Assembly (NCBI RefSeq): GCF_900094545.1
Contig: NZ_FMAH01000022.1
Coordinates: 39,876 to 103,875, forward strand
Direction of reading: 5' to 3'
Length of the DNA: 64,000 bases
Source: Martinezella miluonensis
Lineage (GTDB): Bacteria > Pseudomonadota > Alphaproteobacteria > Rhizobiales > Rhizobiaceae
Every line of letters begins with the position of its first letter. Position 1 is the stretch's first letter. Position numbers and translations under genes: made by a program. The notes under the pieces are model-generated. The model had not been told where the DNA came from. It searched no databases and worked only from the letters and a program-made list of their open reading frames with translations. Shown piece by piece: positions 10,742 through 19,375 of this stretch.

Positions 10742-11151
10742 GGATGGCGGTGGAACCAATCGAACATATTGATGAAATCGTGAGGGATGCATTCGGGCTT
10801 TGGATCACGGGCTTGTTTAGTGCGATCAATTCGTGGAATCCCAACTTATCATTTGATGAGCATAGGGAGGCCTTCTTCTGGTTGATCGAACATCTACTGC
10901 GAGCAGGAAAGATCAAATTCATAGCCCCGGGAGCTGATTGCTATGCGTCGCCCCAGAATCCGTATCCAAGGCTTACGATTCAAGACGAAGAAGCACAGTG
11001 GCACGAGGCGCCAGAGTCAATTGTTGCATACCTGCGCGCCCAATGGCCGCAGAGTGCGTCCGATGAAAGCGATTTGGATTTGCTGACCTACTTCTACAGC
11101 ATCCCAGGAATTATTTGGATAGGGGAAAATGGAGTGCTTGTAGCATCATAG
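10738..11151 (+). CDS. Small protein resembling DUF596, probable immunity protein of the upstream exoprotein
   Basis: The GTG start overlaps the exoprotein stop codon (GTGA), implying translational coupling. An in-frame ATG lies two codons later. The 137-residue product is acidic, lacks a signal peptide and membrane segments, and has a FFWLIEHLLRAGKIKF segment followed by a YFYSIPGIIWIGENG end. I associate that pattern with DUF596 proteins, which are found next to haemagglutinin/CDI-type genes. Its DNA is AT-richer than the exoprotein gene, as is common for exchangeable toxin-tip/immunity cassettes. The immunity role is inferred from position. The DUF596 match is from memory and needs a profile search. 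Confidence 0.6.
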   Translation: MRMAVEPIEHIDEIVRDAFGLWITGLFSAINSWNPNLSFDEHREAFFWLIEHLLRAGKIKFIAPGADCYASPQNPYPRLTIQDEEAQWHEAPESIVAYLRAQWPQSASDESDLDLLTYFYSIPGIIWIGENGVLVAS

Positions 11152-11152
11152 G

Positions 11153-11253
11153 TGCGAATCTGACCCCGTCGGCTCGAAGCTGGGATTTAGCCCAACTCGC
11201 AGAACGAATAAGGAAACTATGTTCAAATTAAATCTTCGCATCTGGGGTCAGAA
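11153..11253. repeat. Non-coding segment bounded by short inverted repeats (possible IS or MITE remnant)
   Basis: TGCGAATCTGACCCC at the left and CATCTGGGGTCAGAAG at the right are imperfect inverted repeats sharing TCTGACCCC, about 75 bp apart. The interior has no ORF and is AT-rich. Similar ends occur on insertion sequences, but no transposase is present. Confidence 0.3.
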
Positions 11254-11256
11254 GAT

Positions 11257-11490
11257 TTAGCTCTTCCGGCGCGATGATGACGGACGTACCGCGACACGGT
11301 GCTCGAGCATGAAATCAGGTCCCTGCTCGTGGAGCAGGTCGGACAGACGGCAGTGATATCCACAGGCGTGGCACCGGCACCTGCGCTCGCCTGTGTCGGC
11401 ATCAAAACCGCGATAATGCATGCGATCGACCGCTCCACAGTGCGGACAAGTGATCTCGGGACGGACTACGGCGAACCCCGATTGGGGCAA
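11257..11490 (-). CDS. Small zinc-ribbon protein
   Basis: The frame encodes 77 residues with two pairs of cysteines, CPHCG and CRCHACG, separated by about 20 residues. This is a typical zinc-ribbon or zinc-knuckle spacing. The first usable start is TTG at 11490 and no strong ribosome binding site is visible, so the true start is uncertain. The C-terminus is Ser/Arg-rich. The Cys layout recalls the N-terminal finger of IS1 InsA-type proteins and small accessory zinc-ribbon proteins. Function is unknown. It lies between the probable immunity gene and an orphan small gene, in a low-GC accessory patch. Confidence 0.45.
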   Translation of the reverse strand: MPQSGFAVVRPEITCPHCGAVDRMHYRGFDADTGERRCRCHACGYHCRLSDLLHEQGPDFMLEHRVAVRPSSSRRKS

Positions 11491-11572
11491 CGGCGGAGCC
11501 CCACAATTCTTTATACCAAGCTACAAGGATTCGCTGGTGCCGCTGTTTTCCATTCCATTCAAGGATTAGATA

Positions 11573-11998
11573 ATGGTTTGCAACATTGACAGGAGTAACG
11601 GTTCAATTCTCTTGGTAGAGGGTCGAGTGCTCGCTCGAAACGAACGGCTTTCTCAGGTTCTCGGGATGGGACTTACGGTATGGAATGATTTGGTGGTCGA
11701 TACCGGCTGGCGACATATTTCGATTAAGGATGTTTGCATGCTGGGAAGGCCGGCTGCGGCAAGGTTAAGCTTTTTCAGAGAAGAATTAAAAAAATTTTCC
11801 TTCATACTGCTCGATCGAGACGGAGCTGAACCCGATCAAGTGCAACGGCACTATGACGAGATCTTGATGGCTGAGTTTGGCAATCCGCAGGAAAGGTACC
11901 CCCATGGGATGATGGCCTACATTTTTCCGTGGGGCCGTATCGAAACAGCATTTGATCTGCACAACAATCAGTGGAGTATATTGCTGAGTTGGACCTGA
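11573..11998 (+). CDS. Unrecognised 141-residue protein, possible orphan immunity protein
   Basis: The ATG at 11573 opens a 141-codon frame. The product has no signal peptide or membrane helix. It has a charged centre (KKFSFILLDRDGAEPDQVQRHYDEI) and an aromatic end (MMAYIFPWGRIETAFDLHNNQWSILLSW). The low-GC composition matches the preceding immunity-like gene and differs from the flanking genes. Size, position behind a CdiA-like gene and composition suggest an orphan immunity gene left by an earlier toxin cassette, but no family was recognised. A weak start context makes the exact N-terminus uncertain. Confidence 0.5.
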   Translation: MVCNIDRSNGSILLVEGRVLARNERLSQVLGMGLTVWNDLVVDTGWRHISIKDVCMLGRPAAARLSFFREELKKFSFILLDRDGAEPDQVQRHYDEILMAEFGNPQERYPHGMMAYIFPWGRIETAFDLHNNQWSILLSWT

Positions 11999-12402
11999 CA
12001 TTCCATTGATCCAGCCCCAAATAACGGAATCGAGTTTCTGATTTGCCGATGGCGCCTACATGATCTCGAATTGTAAGCAAACCTGTCGATAGTGGTCGGC
12101 AATGACAACATCACTGGGGCAGTCACTGCTTCGATATCCAAGCGCAATTCTTTCAATTTTCGGATACAAATGAACATGCGCAAAACCGCAACATAGTTCC
12201 ATAAGATTGATTACCCGCCTTATGTAGCCTAAGCGATTGTTTTCATTAGATTAGTTCGCTTGAAGGATCACGAGTTCATATCTCTTCAAGAGCAAGTGTT
12301 TATTATCGGCTGACGACTTCGCCAATCGGCGGCTTTCTTGGGTCCAAGGATTGTGATACAAATCCTCGGATAATAGATTCTATGCTCCGAGTTTTCGTAT
12401 CA
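11999..12402. other. AT-rich intergenic region with an inverted repeat before abiEi
   Basis: No supported gene was found in this 400-bp stretch. Near the end GGATT (12348-12352) and AATCC (12361-12365) form an inverted repeat with an 8-nt spacer just ahead of the antitoxin gene. AbiEi antitoxins are known to repress their own promoter through inverted repeats, so this is a candidate operator. That is inference. Confidence 0.35.
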
Positions 12403-13023
12403 ATGCCGGCTTCCGTCACGCAACGCCAAATCGCCCGAACCGTGCTCGCTGAACGCGGGATAGCACGTCTCGCGGAACTGCGGAATGCAGGCGTGACGGC
12501 GGCGACCATGAGCCGAATGGAACGGAATGGTGAGGTCGTGCGGCTTGCCCGCGGTCTTTATCAACTTCCCGATGCAGAACTCGATGCCAACCATAGCCTG
12601 GCGGAGATTGCCAAACGCGCCCCGAAAGCCATTATCTGCCTTGTTTCGGCCCTCGCTTTCCACGGCTTGACGGATCAACTTCCGAGACAAATCTGGCTTG
12701 CCATAGGCCGCAAAGACTGGGCTCCGCAACCGGAAGGCCCTGCTACTATGCGCATCGTGCGTTTCACAGACTGCTTTCTCAACGAAAGCGTCGAGACCCA
12801 TGTCGTTGAAGGCGTTCCGGTGAAGGTTTTTGGAATCGCCAAGACGATTGCCGATTGCTTTCGCTATCGCAACAAGATTGGCCTATCCGTGGCGATAGAG
12901 GGGCTGCAGGAGACGCTGCGGCAACGAAGGGCTACTCCTGGCGAAATCGCTGACCAAGCCGAGCGCGGTGGTGTTGGCACCGTAATCCGTCCGTATCTCG
13001 AGGCACTGACCGCCAATGGCTAA
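12403..13023 (+). CDS. AbiEi-family type IV antitoxin / transcriptional regulator
   Basis: The product begins MPASVTQRQIARTVLAERG, an N-terminal winged-helix segment typical of the AbiEi antitoxin domain. It continues with the family-typical GLYQLPDA, CLVSALAFHGLTDQLP and VFGIAKTIADCFRYR motifs, and totals 206 residues. An upstream in-frame ATG at 12382 is possible, but the protein family normally begins at MPAS. AbiEi proteins repress their operon and counteract the AbiEii nucleotidyltransferase. The stop overlaps the start of the AbiEii gene by 8 bp, the usual bicistronic arrangement. The antitoxin looks intact while its toxin partner is not. Confidence 0.85.
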   Translation: MPASVTQRQIARTVLAERGIARLAELRNAGVTAATMSRMERNGEVVRLARGLYQLPDAELDANHSLAEIAKRAPKAIICLVSALAFHGLTDQLPRQIWLAIGRKDWAPQPEGPATMRIVRFTDCFLNESVETHVVEGVPVKVFGIAKTIADCFRYRNKIGLSVAIEGLQETLRQRRATPGEIADQAERGGVGTVIRPYLEALTANG

Positions 13024-13729
13024 GGAAATCAGAAATCTTGGAGCCTCGGTGCGCGCTCGCCTTTTGCAACTCGCCAAGGCAAACGGGCAGAGTTTTGATC
13101 TGATCCTGACGCGCTTCGCCCTTGAACGGTTGCTGTTCCGGCTCAGCCAGTCACCCCATGCGGGCCGTTTCGTGCTGAAGGGCGCGATGCTGATGATGAG
13201 TTGGTTTGACGATCTGCACCGCGGCACGCGCGACCTTGACCTTTTGGGGTTTGGCAATCCTGAACCAGAACCGATGCTCGAGACCTTTCGGGAGATTTTG
13301 GCGCAAGAGGCTGACGATGCCGTCACGTTCGACGCAGAAACCCTCCGCGTGGATCGCATTCGCGAGGGACTGGAATATGGTGGGCTCAGGTTACGGGTGG
13401 TCGCTTCTATCAGCGGCGCCCGGATTACCCTGACGATCGACATCGGATTTGGCGATGCGCTCGAGCCTGGTGCGGAGATGCTAGATTATCCTTCCATGCT
13501 TGGTTTTCCGATGCCCCGACTCCGAGCCTATGCGCGAGAAACGGTCATCGCCGAGAAGTTCCAGGCGATGGTCATGCTGGGGCGTGCAAACAGTCGGATG
13601 AAGGACTTCTACGATATCTGGATGTTGAGTTGCGTGAAGGTTCAACCCGGTTTTGCGTTTCGTCATGACCCAACCCCGTCTTCGAACCATCGATCTTTTC
13701 AAGGAATTAGATCCGTCCAGAAGGGTTAG
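13016..13729 (+). pseudogene. AbiEii/AbiGii-type nucleotidyltransferase toxin, 3'-truncated
   Basis: The frame starts at ATG 13016 and shows the nucleotidyltransferase core FVLKGAMLMMSWFDDLHRGTRDLDLLGFG plus the conserved ETVIAEKFQAMV and KDFYDIW segments. Similarity to the family stops abruptly after DFYDIWML (about 13630). The remaining 30 or so codons look unrelated and end at 13729, whereas family members run to about 300 residues. DNA between the break and traD carries no gene, so the 3' part was probably lost by deletion or insertion at the border of the conjugation remnant. The protein (237 residues) may be inactive. Confidence 0.75.
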
Positions 13730-13775
13730 AGCAAAATTGTAATCAGGGGTCAAGATCTCGCCAAACTCGACACCG

Positions 13776-14087
13776 TCATGTTAGATCTTTGCTTTCTGAA
13801 TTGGTCATGCGTGCGTCGGTCCGGAATGCTTCCATTCCAATCTCACGTAGGTGGTGATATTGCGCCGTATCTGACGGAATCCGGCTTGCCTCGATCAGGG
13901 CGCCGAGTAGGAATGCGCGATCGGCTTTTCTTAAGCCAGCCTTGATGATCAATCCGCCGAAGATGATCTTGTCACGTGTTTCGCGCTTGCGATAGTTCGT
14001 CATGTCGCGTTGCTGCCTTCGTTCGAGAAGCATAATCCGCTGATCCAGCCTCTTAAGTGGATTCGCCGGTCGCCCTTTTTTCGCCAT
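13776..14087 (-). CDS. traD: Conjugal transfer protein TraD (Ti/rhizobial type)
   Basis: The 103-residue product has the TraD signature RETRDKIIFGGLIIKAGLRKADRAFLLGALIEA, preceded by a basic N-terminus. The ATG at 14087 overlaps the end of traC by 35 bp. In Ti-type plasmids traD follows traC and is followed by traG, the coupling protein gene. Here traG is absent and the gene ends beside the broken AbiEii gene. TraD is a small accessory protein of the transfer system whose exact role is not well defined. Confidence 0.75.
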   Translation of the reverse strand: MAKKGRPANPLKRLDQRIMLLERRQQRDMTNYRKRETRDKIIFGGLIIKAGLRKADRAFLLGALIEASRIPSDTAQYHHLREIGMEAFRTDARMTNSESKDLT

Positions 14088-14277
14088 CGCGAAATCGCGC
14101 CGTGATCTGGGCGAGGACGTCGTCGAGCTCGTCGTCGGAAATGTCCAGCTCGGCGAGACCGGCCCTCAGTGCCGCGCTAGCGAAACGTTCATTGGCCTTG
14201 GCGACTACGTTTTTGCGTTTCTCCCTGAGCAGCTCGATCTGTGTGTCGATCTCGGAGACCGTGGTTCTTGCACGCAT
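14053..14277 (-). CDS. traC: Conjugal transfer protein TraC (Ti/rhizobial type)
   Basis: The chosen start is ATG 14277, preceded by AAGGA at good spacing; an in-frame ATG at 14316 would add 13 residues. The product is a short, highly charged, largely helical protein with the TraC pattern RFASAALRAGLAELDISDDEL, predicted here to act as a relaxosome accessory protein. The gene is transcribed away from traA, leaving the candidate oriT between them, as in Agrobacterium Ti plasmids. Confidence 0.7.
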   Translation of the reverse strand: MRARTTVSEIDTQIELLREKRKNVVAKANERFASAALRAGLAELDISDDELDDVLAQITARFRDGEKRATGEST

Positions 14278-14469
14278 GTCTGTCCTTTCTTCCATCAGGG
14301 TCGACTTCGATTGCATCTTTTATACTGATTTAAATACGGTAGTCAAACTGGGTCGAGTAATGTAGAAAAATGGAATGCACGCATGAAAATTGGCCTCGTC
14401 CGAGGTCTTTTCGCCAAATACCTCGATATTTGCTGCAGTGCCGGCGAGCCCGATAGAAGGGAGTCAAAT
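14278..14469. other. Intergenic traC-traA region, candidate origin of transfer
   Basis: In Ti-type plasmids oriT lies between the divergent traC and traA genes, and this is the equivalent interval. It contains an inverted repeat CGAGGT (14401-14406) / ACCTCG (14420-14425) with a 13-nt loop. A ribosome binding site AGAAGGGAG near 14456 serves traA. I did not recognise a canonical nic consensus, so the oriT call rests on position and the hairpin. Confidence 0.35.
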
Positions 14470-17400
14470 TTGGCTATTATGTTTTTGAGAGCGAAATTGA
14501 TCAGCCGCGGAGCGGGACAGAGCATCGTCTCAGCCGCTGCATATCGTCATCGCACCAAGATGATGGACGAGCAGGTGGGTACTAAGTTCCACTACTCCGC
14601 AGGGGCGGACGAACTCATTCATGAGGAACTCGCTCTGCCTGACGATACACCGGCATGGTTGCGAATTGTGATCGACGGACGATCGGTTGCCGGCGCCAGC
14701 GAAGCGCTTTGGAATGCCGTCGATTGTTTTGAGACTCGGCGTGATGCACAATTGGCCCGCGAGATCATCCTTGCGCTTCCAAACGAGCTCAGCAGGAAGG
14801 ATAATGTCGCACTGGTGCGCGACTTCGTTCGCGAGAACCTGGTGTCGCGCGGGATGGTGGCCGACTGGGTTTATCACGACAAGAAGGGTAATCCGCACGT
14901 CCACGTCATGACCACGCTGCGTCCACTGACGGCGGAAGGATTCGGCCTGAAGCACGTCGCTGTCATTGACAACAGTGGTGAACCGTTGCGCCTCAAAACC
15001 CCCGACAAGCCGAAAGGAAGAATCATTTACCGTCGGTGGGCGGGCAACAAGGCGACGATGGAGGAGTGGAAACTTGCCTGGGCTGAAACGGTAACGCACC
15101 ATCTGGCACTTGCCGGTCACGATATCCGTATAGACGGCCGCTCCTACGAGGAGCAGGGGTTGCGGGGAATGGGGCAGCGCCATCTCGGTCCAGCCCGTAC
15201 CGCGCGTCTACGCAGAGGAGCCGATGTTTATTTCGCCCCGGCAGCATTGGCGCAGCGTTACGAGAGGGCGGATCGTCTCGCCGCCGACCCCGGCCTACTG
15301 CTTAGGCAACTCAGCAACGAGCGCTCGACTTTCGATGAAACCGAGATCGCCCGCGCCCTGCATCGCCATGTTGATGATCCAATCGTTTTTGCCAATATCC
15401 GCGCGAAGCTGATGGCGTCGGATGATTTGGTGATACTGCGGCCACAGCAGATGAGTGCGGAAACCGGTGGGGTCGAGCTGCCGGCGATCTTCACTACGCG
15501 CGCGATGATCAAGACCGAATTCCATATGGCGCGGTCGGCATTCAACCTCTCGAATATCGGTGGCTTCGCGGTATCGTCATCCCAAGTTGATGCTGCGATA
15601 GTTGAGATTGAGGCAACGCAAGACAAGGCCATTCGCCTCGACGCTGAGCAGGTCGACGCGGTTCGGCATATCACTGCCGATGATGCTATCACTGCGGTCG
15701 TTGGCCCTGCCGGCACCGGCAAATCGACATTGCTGAGTGTGGCCCGCATCGCTTGGGAAGGAGAAGGCAGACGCGTCCTCGGAGCAGCATTAGCCGGCAA
15801 GGCGGCGGAGGCATTGCATGGTAGCTCGGGGATCCGCTCACGAACGATTGCCGCTTGGGAGCTTGCCTGGAAGCACGGATATGACCCGTTGCAGAAGGGA
15901 GACGTGTTGGTTCTAGACGAAGCTGGTATGGTATCGTCGGAACAGATGATGCTTCTTCTCAAACGCATCGAGGATGCCGGCGCGAAAGTGGTTCTTGTGG
16001 GCGATGCGATGCAACTTCAGCCGATCCAGGCGGGAGCTTCCTTCCGTGCCATCGTCGAGCGCATCGGCTTTGCTGAATTGGTTGGCGTTCGCCGCCAGAG
16101 ACACGGATGGGCGCGAGATGCATCTCGTCTGTTCGCCCGCGGAAAGGTTGAGGAAGCCTTGAGTGTCTACAGCGCCCACGGCCATCTCCTCGAAAGTGAC
16201 ACGCGGAGCGATGCGGTTCAACGGATCGTCTCCGATTGGGCCAACGCTCGCATTGATGCCATAGCCAAGGCGGAGGTTGAGGGTCGTAAGCTGCGTGGCG
16301 ACGAGTTGATGGTTCTCGCCCACACCAATAGCGATGTGATGCGCCTCAACGACGCAATCCGTGCGGTTATGTTGCACCAGGATGCGCTTGGGGAGGGTAG
16401 GTCGTTTCGCACCGAGCGCGGCAGACGTGAGTTCTCCGTGGGCGACCGGATCATCTTTCTGGAAAATGCGCGCTTCGTCGAACCGAGGGCCCCTCATCTA
16501 ACCGTTCAGCATGTCAAGAACGGCATGTTTGGAACGGTGATATCGACAACGGATCGAGGTGGGGAACCATTCCTTTTCGTTCGGTTGGATAATGGTCGGG
16601 ATGTCATGTTCGCGGAAGATACTTATCGCAATGTTGACCATGGCTACGCCGCAACGATTCACAAGACCCAAGGATCGACCTTCGACCGCGCTTTTGTGCT
16701 GGCAACCGGGACGATGGACCGACACCTGACCTATGTTGCCATGACGCGTCATCGCGAGCGTGTCGATCTTTATGCGGCACTGGAAGATTTTCAGCCAAAG
16801 CTGGAATGGGGCAAGACGGCACGCGTCGAACATGCCGCCGGTATCACCGGCGAGCTTGTTGAAACCGGTCTCGCGAAGTTTCGCAAGCAGGACGACGTGG
16901 GTCCTTCTCCTTATGTTGACGTCAAAACGGACGATGGAACCACGCATCGACTTTGGGGCGTCAATCTGCCCAAGGCGCTTGAGGATGCCGGCGTGGGGGT
17001 CGGCGATACCGCGACCCTGCGCAAGGATGGAACTGAAAAAGTTACCGTCAAAGTGCCTGTCATTGATGAGGAAACGGGCGCGAAGCGCTTTGAGGATCGT
17101 GTTGTCGAACGCAATATCTGGACAGCGGATTCAATTCAAAACGCCGAGGATCGGATGGAGCAGGTTGCCGCCAAACATCACGGACCAGCGCTCTTCGCGC
17201 AATTAGTCGAACGGCTGTCGCGCTCCGGCGAAAAGACGACGACGCTCGATTTCGAAAATGAGGCGTCTTATCGATCCGTGGCTTTCGACTTCGCACGGCT
17301 GCGCGGCATCGACACTATCGCGGATTATAGTCACGCCGTCGAAGCACAGGCTGGGCGTCTATCCAATTGGCTTGCCGAACAACGCGATCATCTAGCGCGG

Positions 17401-19062
17401 CTCTGGCAGCGGGCGAACGTCGCCTTCGGCACCACGATCGAAACTTCGGGTCGAAACACCGCCATCAACGCAACCCAGGATAAAGGCGCGTTGCTCGCTC
17501 CGGTCGCGGATGCTTCCGATCTACTGCCCGCAGTGAAATTCATTTCCCCATCGATTGCGGAAGATGCGCGTCTCGCCCAACTCGCATCTCCTCAATGGAA
17601 GGAACGAGAAGCGATCCTGCGTTCGCTGCTTGAGCGAATCTATCGTGAGCCAGATAGAGCGCTTTCCCGTCTGAACGAACAATCATGGAACCTCGCGCTG
17701 GAACCAGGCATCATGGCGGACCGGTTGTCACGCTCTCCGCAAAGCCTAGGTGCGTTGCATGGCAGCAACAAGCTGATCGACCGCCGCGGTGACCGAGCGA
17801 AGAGGGCCGCCGCCTTGGCGGCGGTGCCCGAATTGGCGGTTCTTGCACGGGCGCACGCAACTGAATTTCGTAAGCAGGCGGATTGGTTCGACGGTCGCGA
17901 ACGAAGGCGTCGGTCGTCCATGGAGGTCACGGTGCCAGGCCTTTCCGACAGAGCGAGAGGGCGGCTCGCAGAGGTCGAAGCGATCCGACAGAAGGGTGGG
18001 CAGGAAGCATACCGCACAGCATTTCGCCTTGCCGCGGAGGATCGCTTCGTCGTTCAGGAGATCAATGCGGTGAGTGAAGCCCTGAGCCGCCGGTTCGGAT
18101 GGGATGCATTTACGGAAAAGACTGATCAGTTCGCCGAGCGCGATATCGCGATGGGCATGCCGGAAGCGATTGGGAAGGAAAAGCGGACCGAGTTGATCGC
18201 GATATTTGCTGCTGTCAAACGCTTCGCTGCCGAGCTCGCTGAGCAACGGCAGACTTTCATGATCGCCGCGGCCACCTCCGACAACCTCAACACCATACCT
18301 GCGATGTTGCCGGCGGTCACGAAATTCAAGGCGAGCCTCGATGAGGAGGCGCGGATGCGCGTGAGCGAGGCTGAGCATTACAAACTGGCAAGAGCAACAC
18401 TCGCTGCCACCGCGTCCGTGATCTGGCGCGACCCCGCAGCCGCCGTGGCGACGATCGAAGATCTGGTGCGCAAGCAGATCAATCCTGAGCGTATTGCGCG
18501 TGCCGTTGCCACAGAACCAACTGCCTATGGCGCCCTGCGCGGTAGCGGCAGGATGATGGATAGGCTGCTCGCCGGTGGTCGCGAGCGCAGGAAAGCGCTG
18601 CAGGCGGTTGAGGCAGTTAGTGCTGATATTCACTCTCTCGGTCGATATTACTTGAGCGCTTTTGAGAACGAAAAATCGGCGGTCATGATTGAGCGGGAGC
18701 GGATGGCAGTACCTATTCCAGCGTTGACGAGAATTGCCCAGTCTGAGCTGCGACACATCACGTCCGAGACGGAGAGGAACCCGCGTGATCTGACCCGACT
18801 CGTCCGCTCGCTACCAACGGATGTCCGGCAGGAATTTGCCTTTGTCAGTAAGGCACTTGATGCTCGCTTCGGACCGGGTGCAATTTCACGCAACGAGGCT
18901 GGTGTTACCAACATGGTCTCAAAGTCTCAGCAATCGGCCTTCAAAGCCATCCTTGGGCAAATGCGTACAGTCCAGCGTGCCGTCGCGATAGACAGGGCAG
19001 AAGAGATTATTGCCGAGCGTCAACGTCGAACAATCAGCCGTGTCCGCGGTGTTGATCGCTGA
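14470..19062 (+). CDS. traA: TraA relaxase-helicase (MobA/MobL family, Ti/rhizobial type)
   Basis: The start is set at TTG 14470 because AGAAGGGAG lies 6-8 nt upstream and the product then begins MAIMFLRAKLISRGAGQSIVSAAAYRHR, the conserved TraA N-terminus. Of 1530 residues, about 1-270 form the MobA/MobL relaxase with a PHVHVM metal-binding motif near residue 142. A RecD/TraI-like helicase follows with Walker A GPAGTGKST near 413, Walker B VLDEAGMVSS and the TIHKTQGSTFDRAFV motif near 730. The rest is a long, charged C-terminal region. TraA nicks oriT and unwinds the strand for transfer. No traF, traB, traH, traG or trb genes follow, so this is probably a stranded remnant or relies on a plasmid in trans. 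Confidence 0.9.
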   Translation: MAIMFLRAKLISRGAGQSIVSAAAYRHRTKMMDEQVGTKFHYSAGADELIHEELALPDDTPAWLRIVIDGRSVAGASEALWNAVDCFETRRDAQLAREIILALPNELSRKDNVALVRDFVRENLVSRGMVADWVYHDKKGNPHVHVMTTLRPLTAEGFGLKHVAVIDNSGEPLRLKTPDKPKGRIIYRRWAGNKATMEEWKLAWAETVTHHLALAGHDIRIDGRSYEEQGLRGMGQRHLGPARTARLRRGADVYFAPAALAQRYERADRLAADPGLLLRQLSNERSTFDETEIARALHRHVDDPIVFANIRAKLMASDDLVILRPQQMSAETGGVELPAIFTTRAMIKTEFHMARSAFNLSNIGGFAVSSSQVDAAIVEIEATQDKAIRLDAEQVDAVRHITADDAITAVVGPAGTGKSTLLSVARIAWEGEGRRVLGAALAGKAAEALHGSSGIRSRTIAAWELAWKHGYDPLQKGDVLVLDEAGMVSSEQMMLLLKRIEDAGAKVVLVGDAMQLQPIQAGASFRAIVERIGFAELVGVRRQRHGWARDASRLFARGKVEEALSVYSAHGHLLESDTRSDAVQRIVSDWANARIDAIAKAEVEGRKLRGDELMVLAHTNSDVMRLNDAIRAVMLHQDALGEGRSFRTERGRREFSVGDRIIFLENARFVEPRAPHLTVQHVKNGMFGTVISTTDRGGEPFLFVRLDNGRDVMFAEDTYRNVDHGYAATIHKTQGSTFDRAFVLATGTMDRHLTYVAMTRHRERVDLYAALEDFQPKLEWGKTARVEHAAGITGELVETGLAKFRKQDDVGPSPYVDVKTDDGTTHRLWGVNLPKALEDAGVGVGDTATLRKDGTEKVTVKVPVIDEETGAKRFEDRVVERNIWTADSIQNAEDRMEQVAAKHHGPALFAQLVERLSRSGEKTTTLDFENEASYRSVAFDFARLRGIDTIADYSHAVEAQAGRLSNWLAEQRDHLARLWQRANVAFGTTIETSGRNTAINATQDKGALLAPVADASDLLPAVKFISPSIAEDARLAQLASPQWKEREAILRSLLERIYREPDRALSRLNEQSWNLALEPGIMADRLSRSPQSLGALHGSNKLIDRRGDRAKRAAALAAVPELAVLARAHATEFRKQADWFDGRERRRRSSMEVTVPGLSDRARGRLAEVEAIRQKGGQEAYRTAFRLAAEDRFVVQEINAVSEALSRRFGWDAFTEKTDQFAERDIAMGMPEAIGKEKRTELIAIFAAVKRFAAELAEQRQTFMIAAATSDNLNTIPAMLPAVTKFKASLDEEARMRVSEAEHYKLARATLAATASVIWRDPAAAVATIEDLVRKQINPERIARAVATEPTAYGALRGSGRMMDRLLAGGRERRKALQAVEAVSADIHSLGRYYLSAFENEKSAVMIERERMAVPIPALTRIAQSELRHITSETERNPRDLTRLVRSLPTDVRQEFAFVSKALDARFGPGAISRNEAGVTNMVSKSQQSAFKAILGQMRTVQRAVAIDRAEEIIAERQRRTISRVRGVDR

Positions 19063-19375
19063 GAATATCCGGAAATGTCAAAGGGAAACGACAGGCTGAT
19101 ATCCGGATCTGGCGATCGGAGTTGGTCGACGGGGCGATTTGTTTCACCACCTGTCGGCAGCGCTATCTTGATTGCCGGAGGGCAATTGTTCGCACAATAT
19201 CATCATATCTCGCCAAAAAAGCGAAAGTGCTACACATGTCTCCGGCACAAAACGTCACCGATCTCTCAGGCCGGACATCAATTGACAGTGTACGTCAAAA
19301 TAGATTTGCCAACTAACATGCTAGCGGCAGAAAAGTATGTGGACACGCCCTGACCGCTAATGAGATTGACTGGGT
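19063..19375. other. Gene-free stretch after traA
   Basis: The 313 bp after the traA stop hold no convincing gene; the short open frame there lacks a ribosome binding site and any recognisable motif. No terminator or attachment site was recognised. Confidence 0.4.

Noticed and set aside
19075..19353. 92-codon open frame after traA
   Set aside because: No ribosome site, no family similarity, and it lies in a region with non-coding character.
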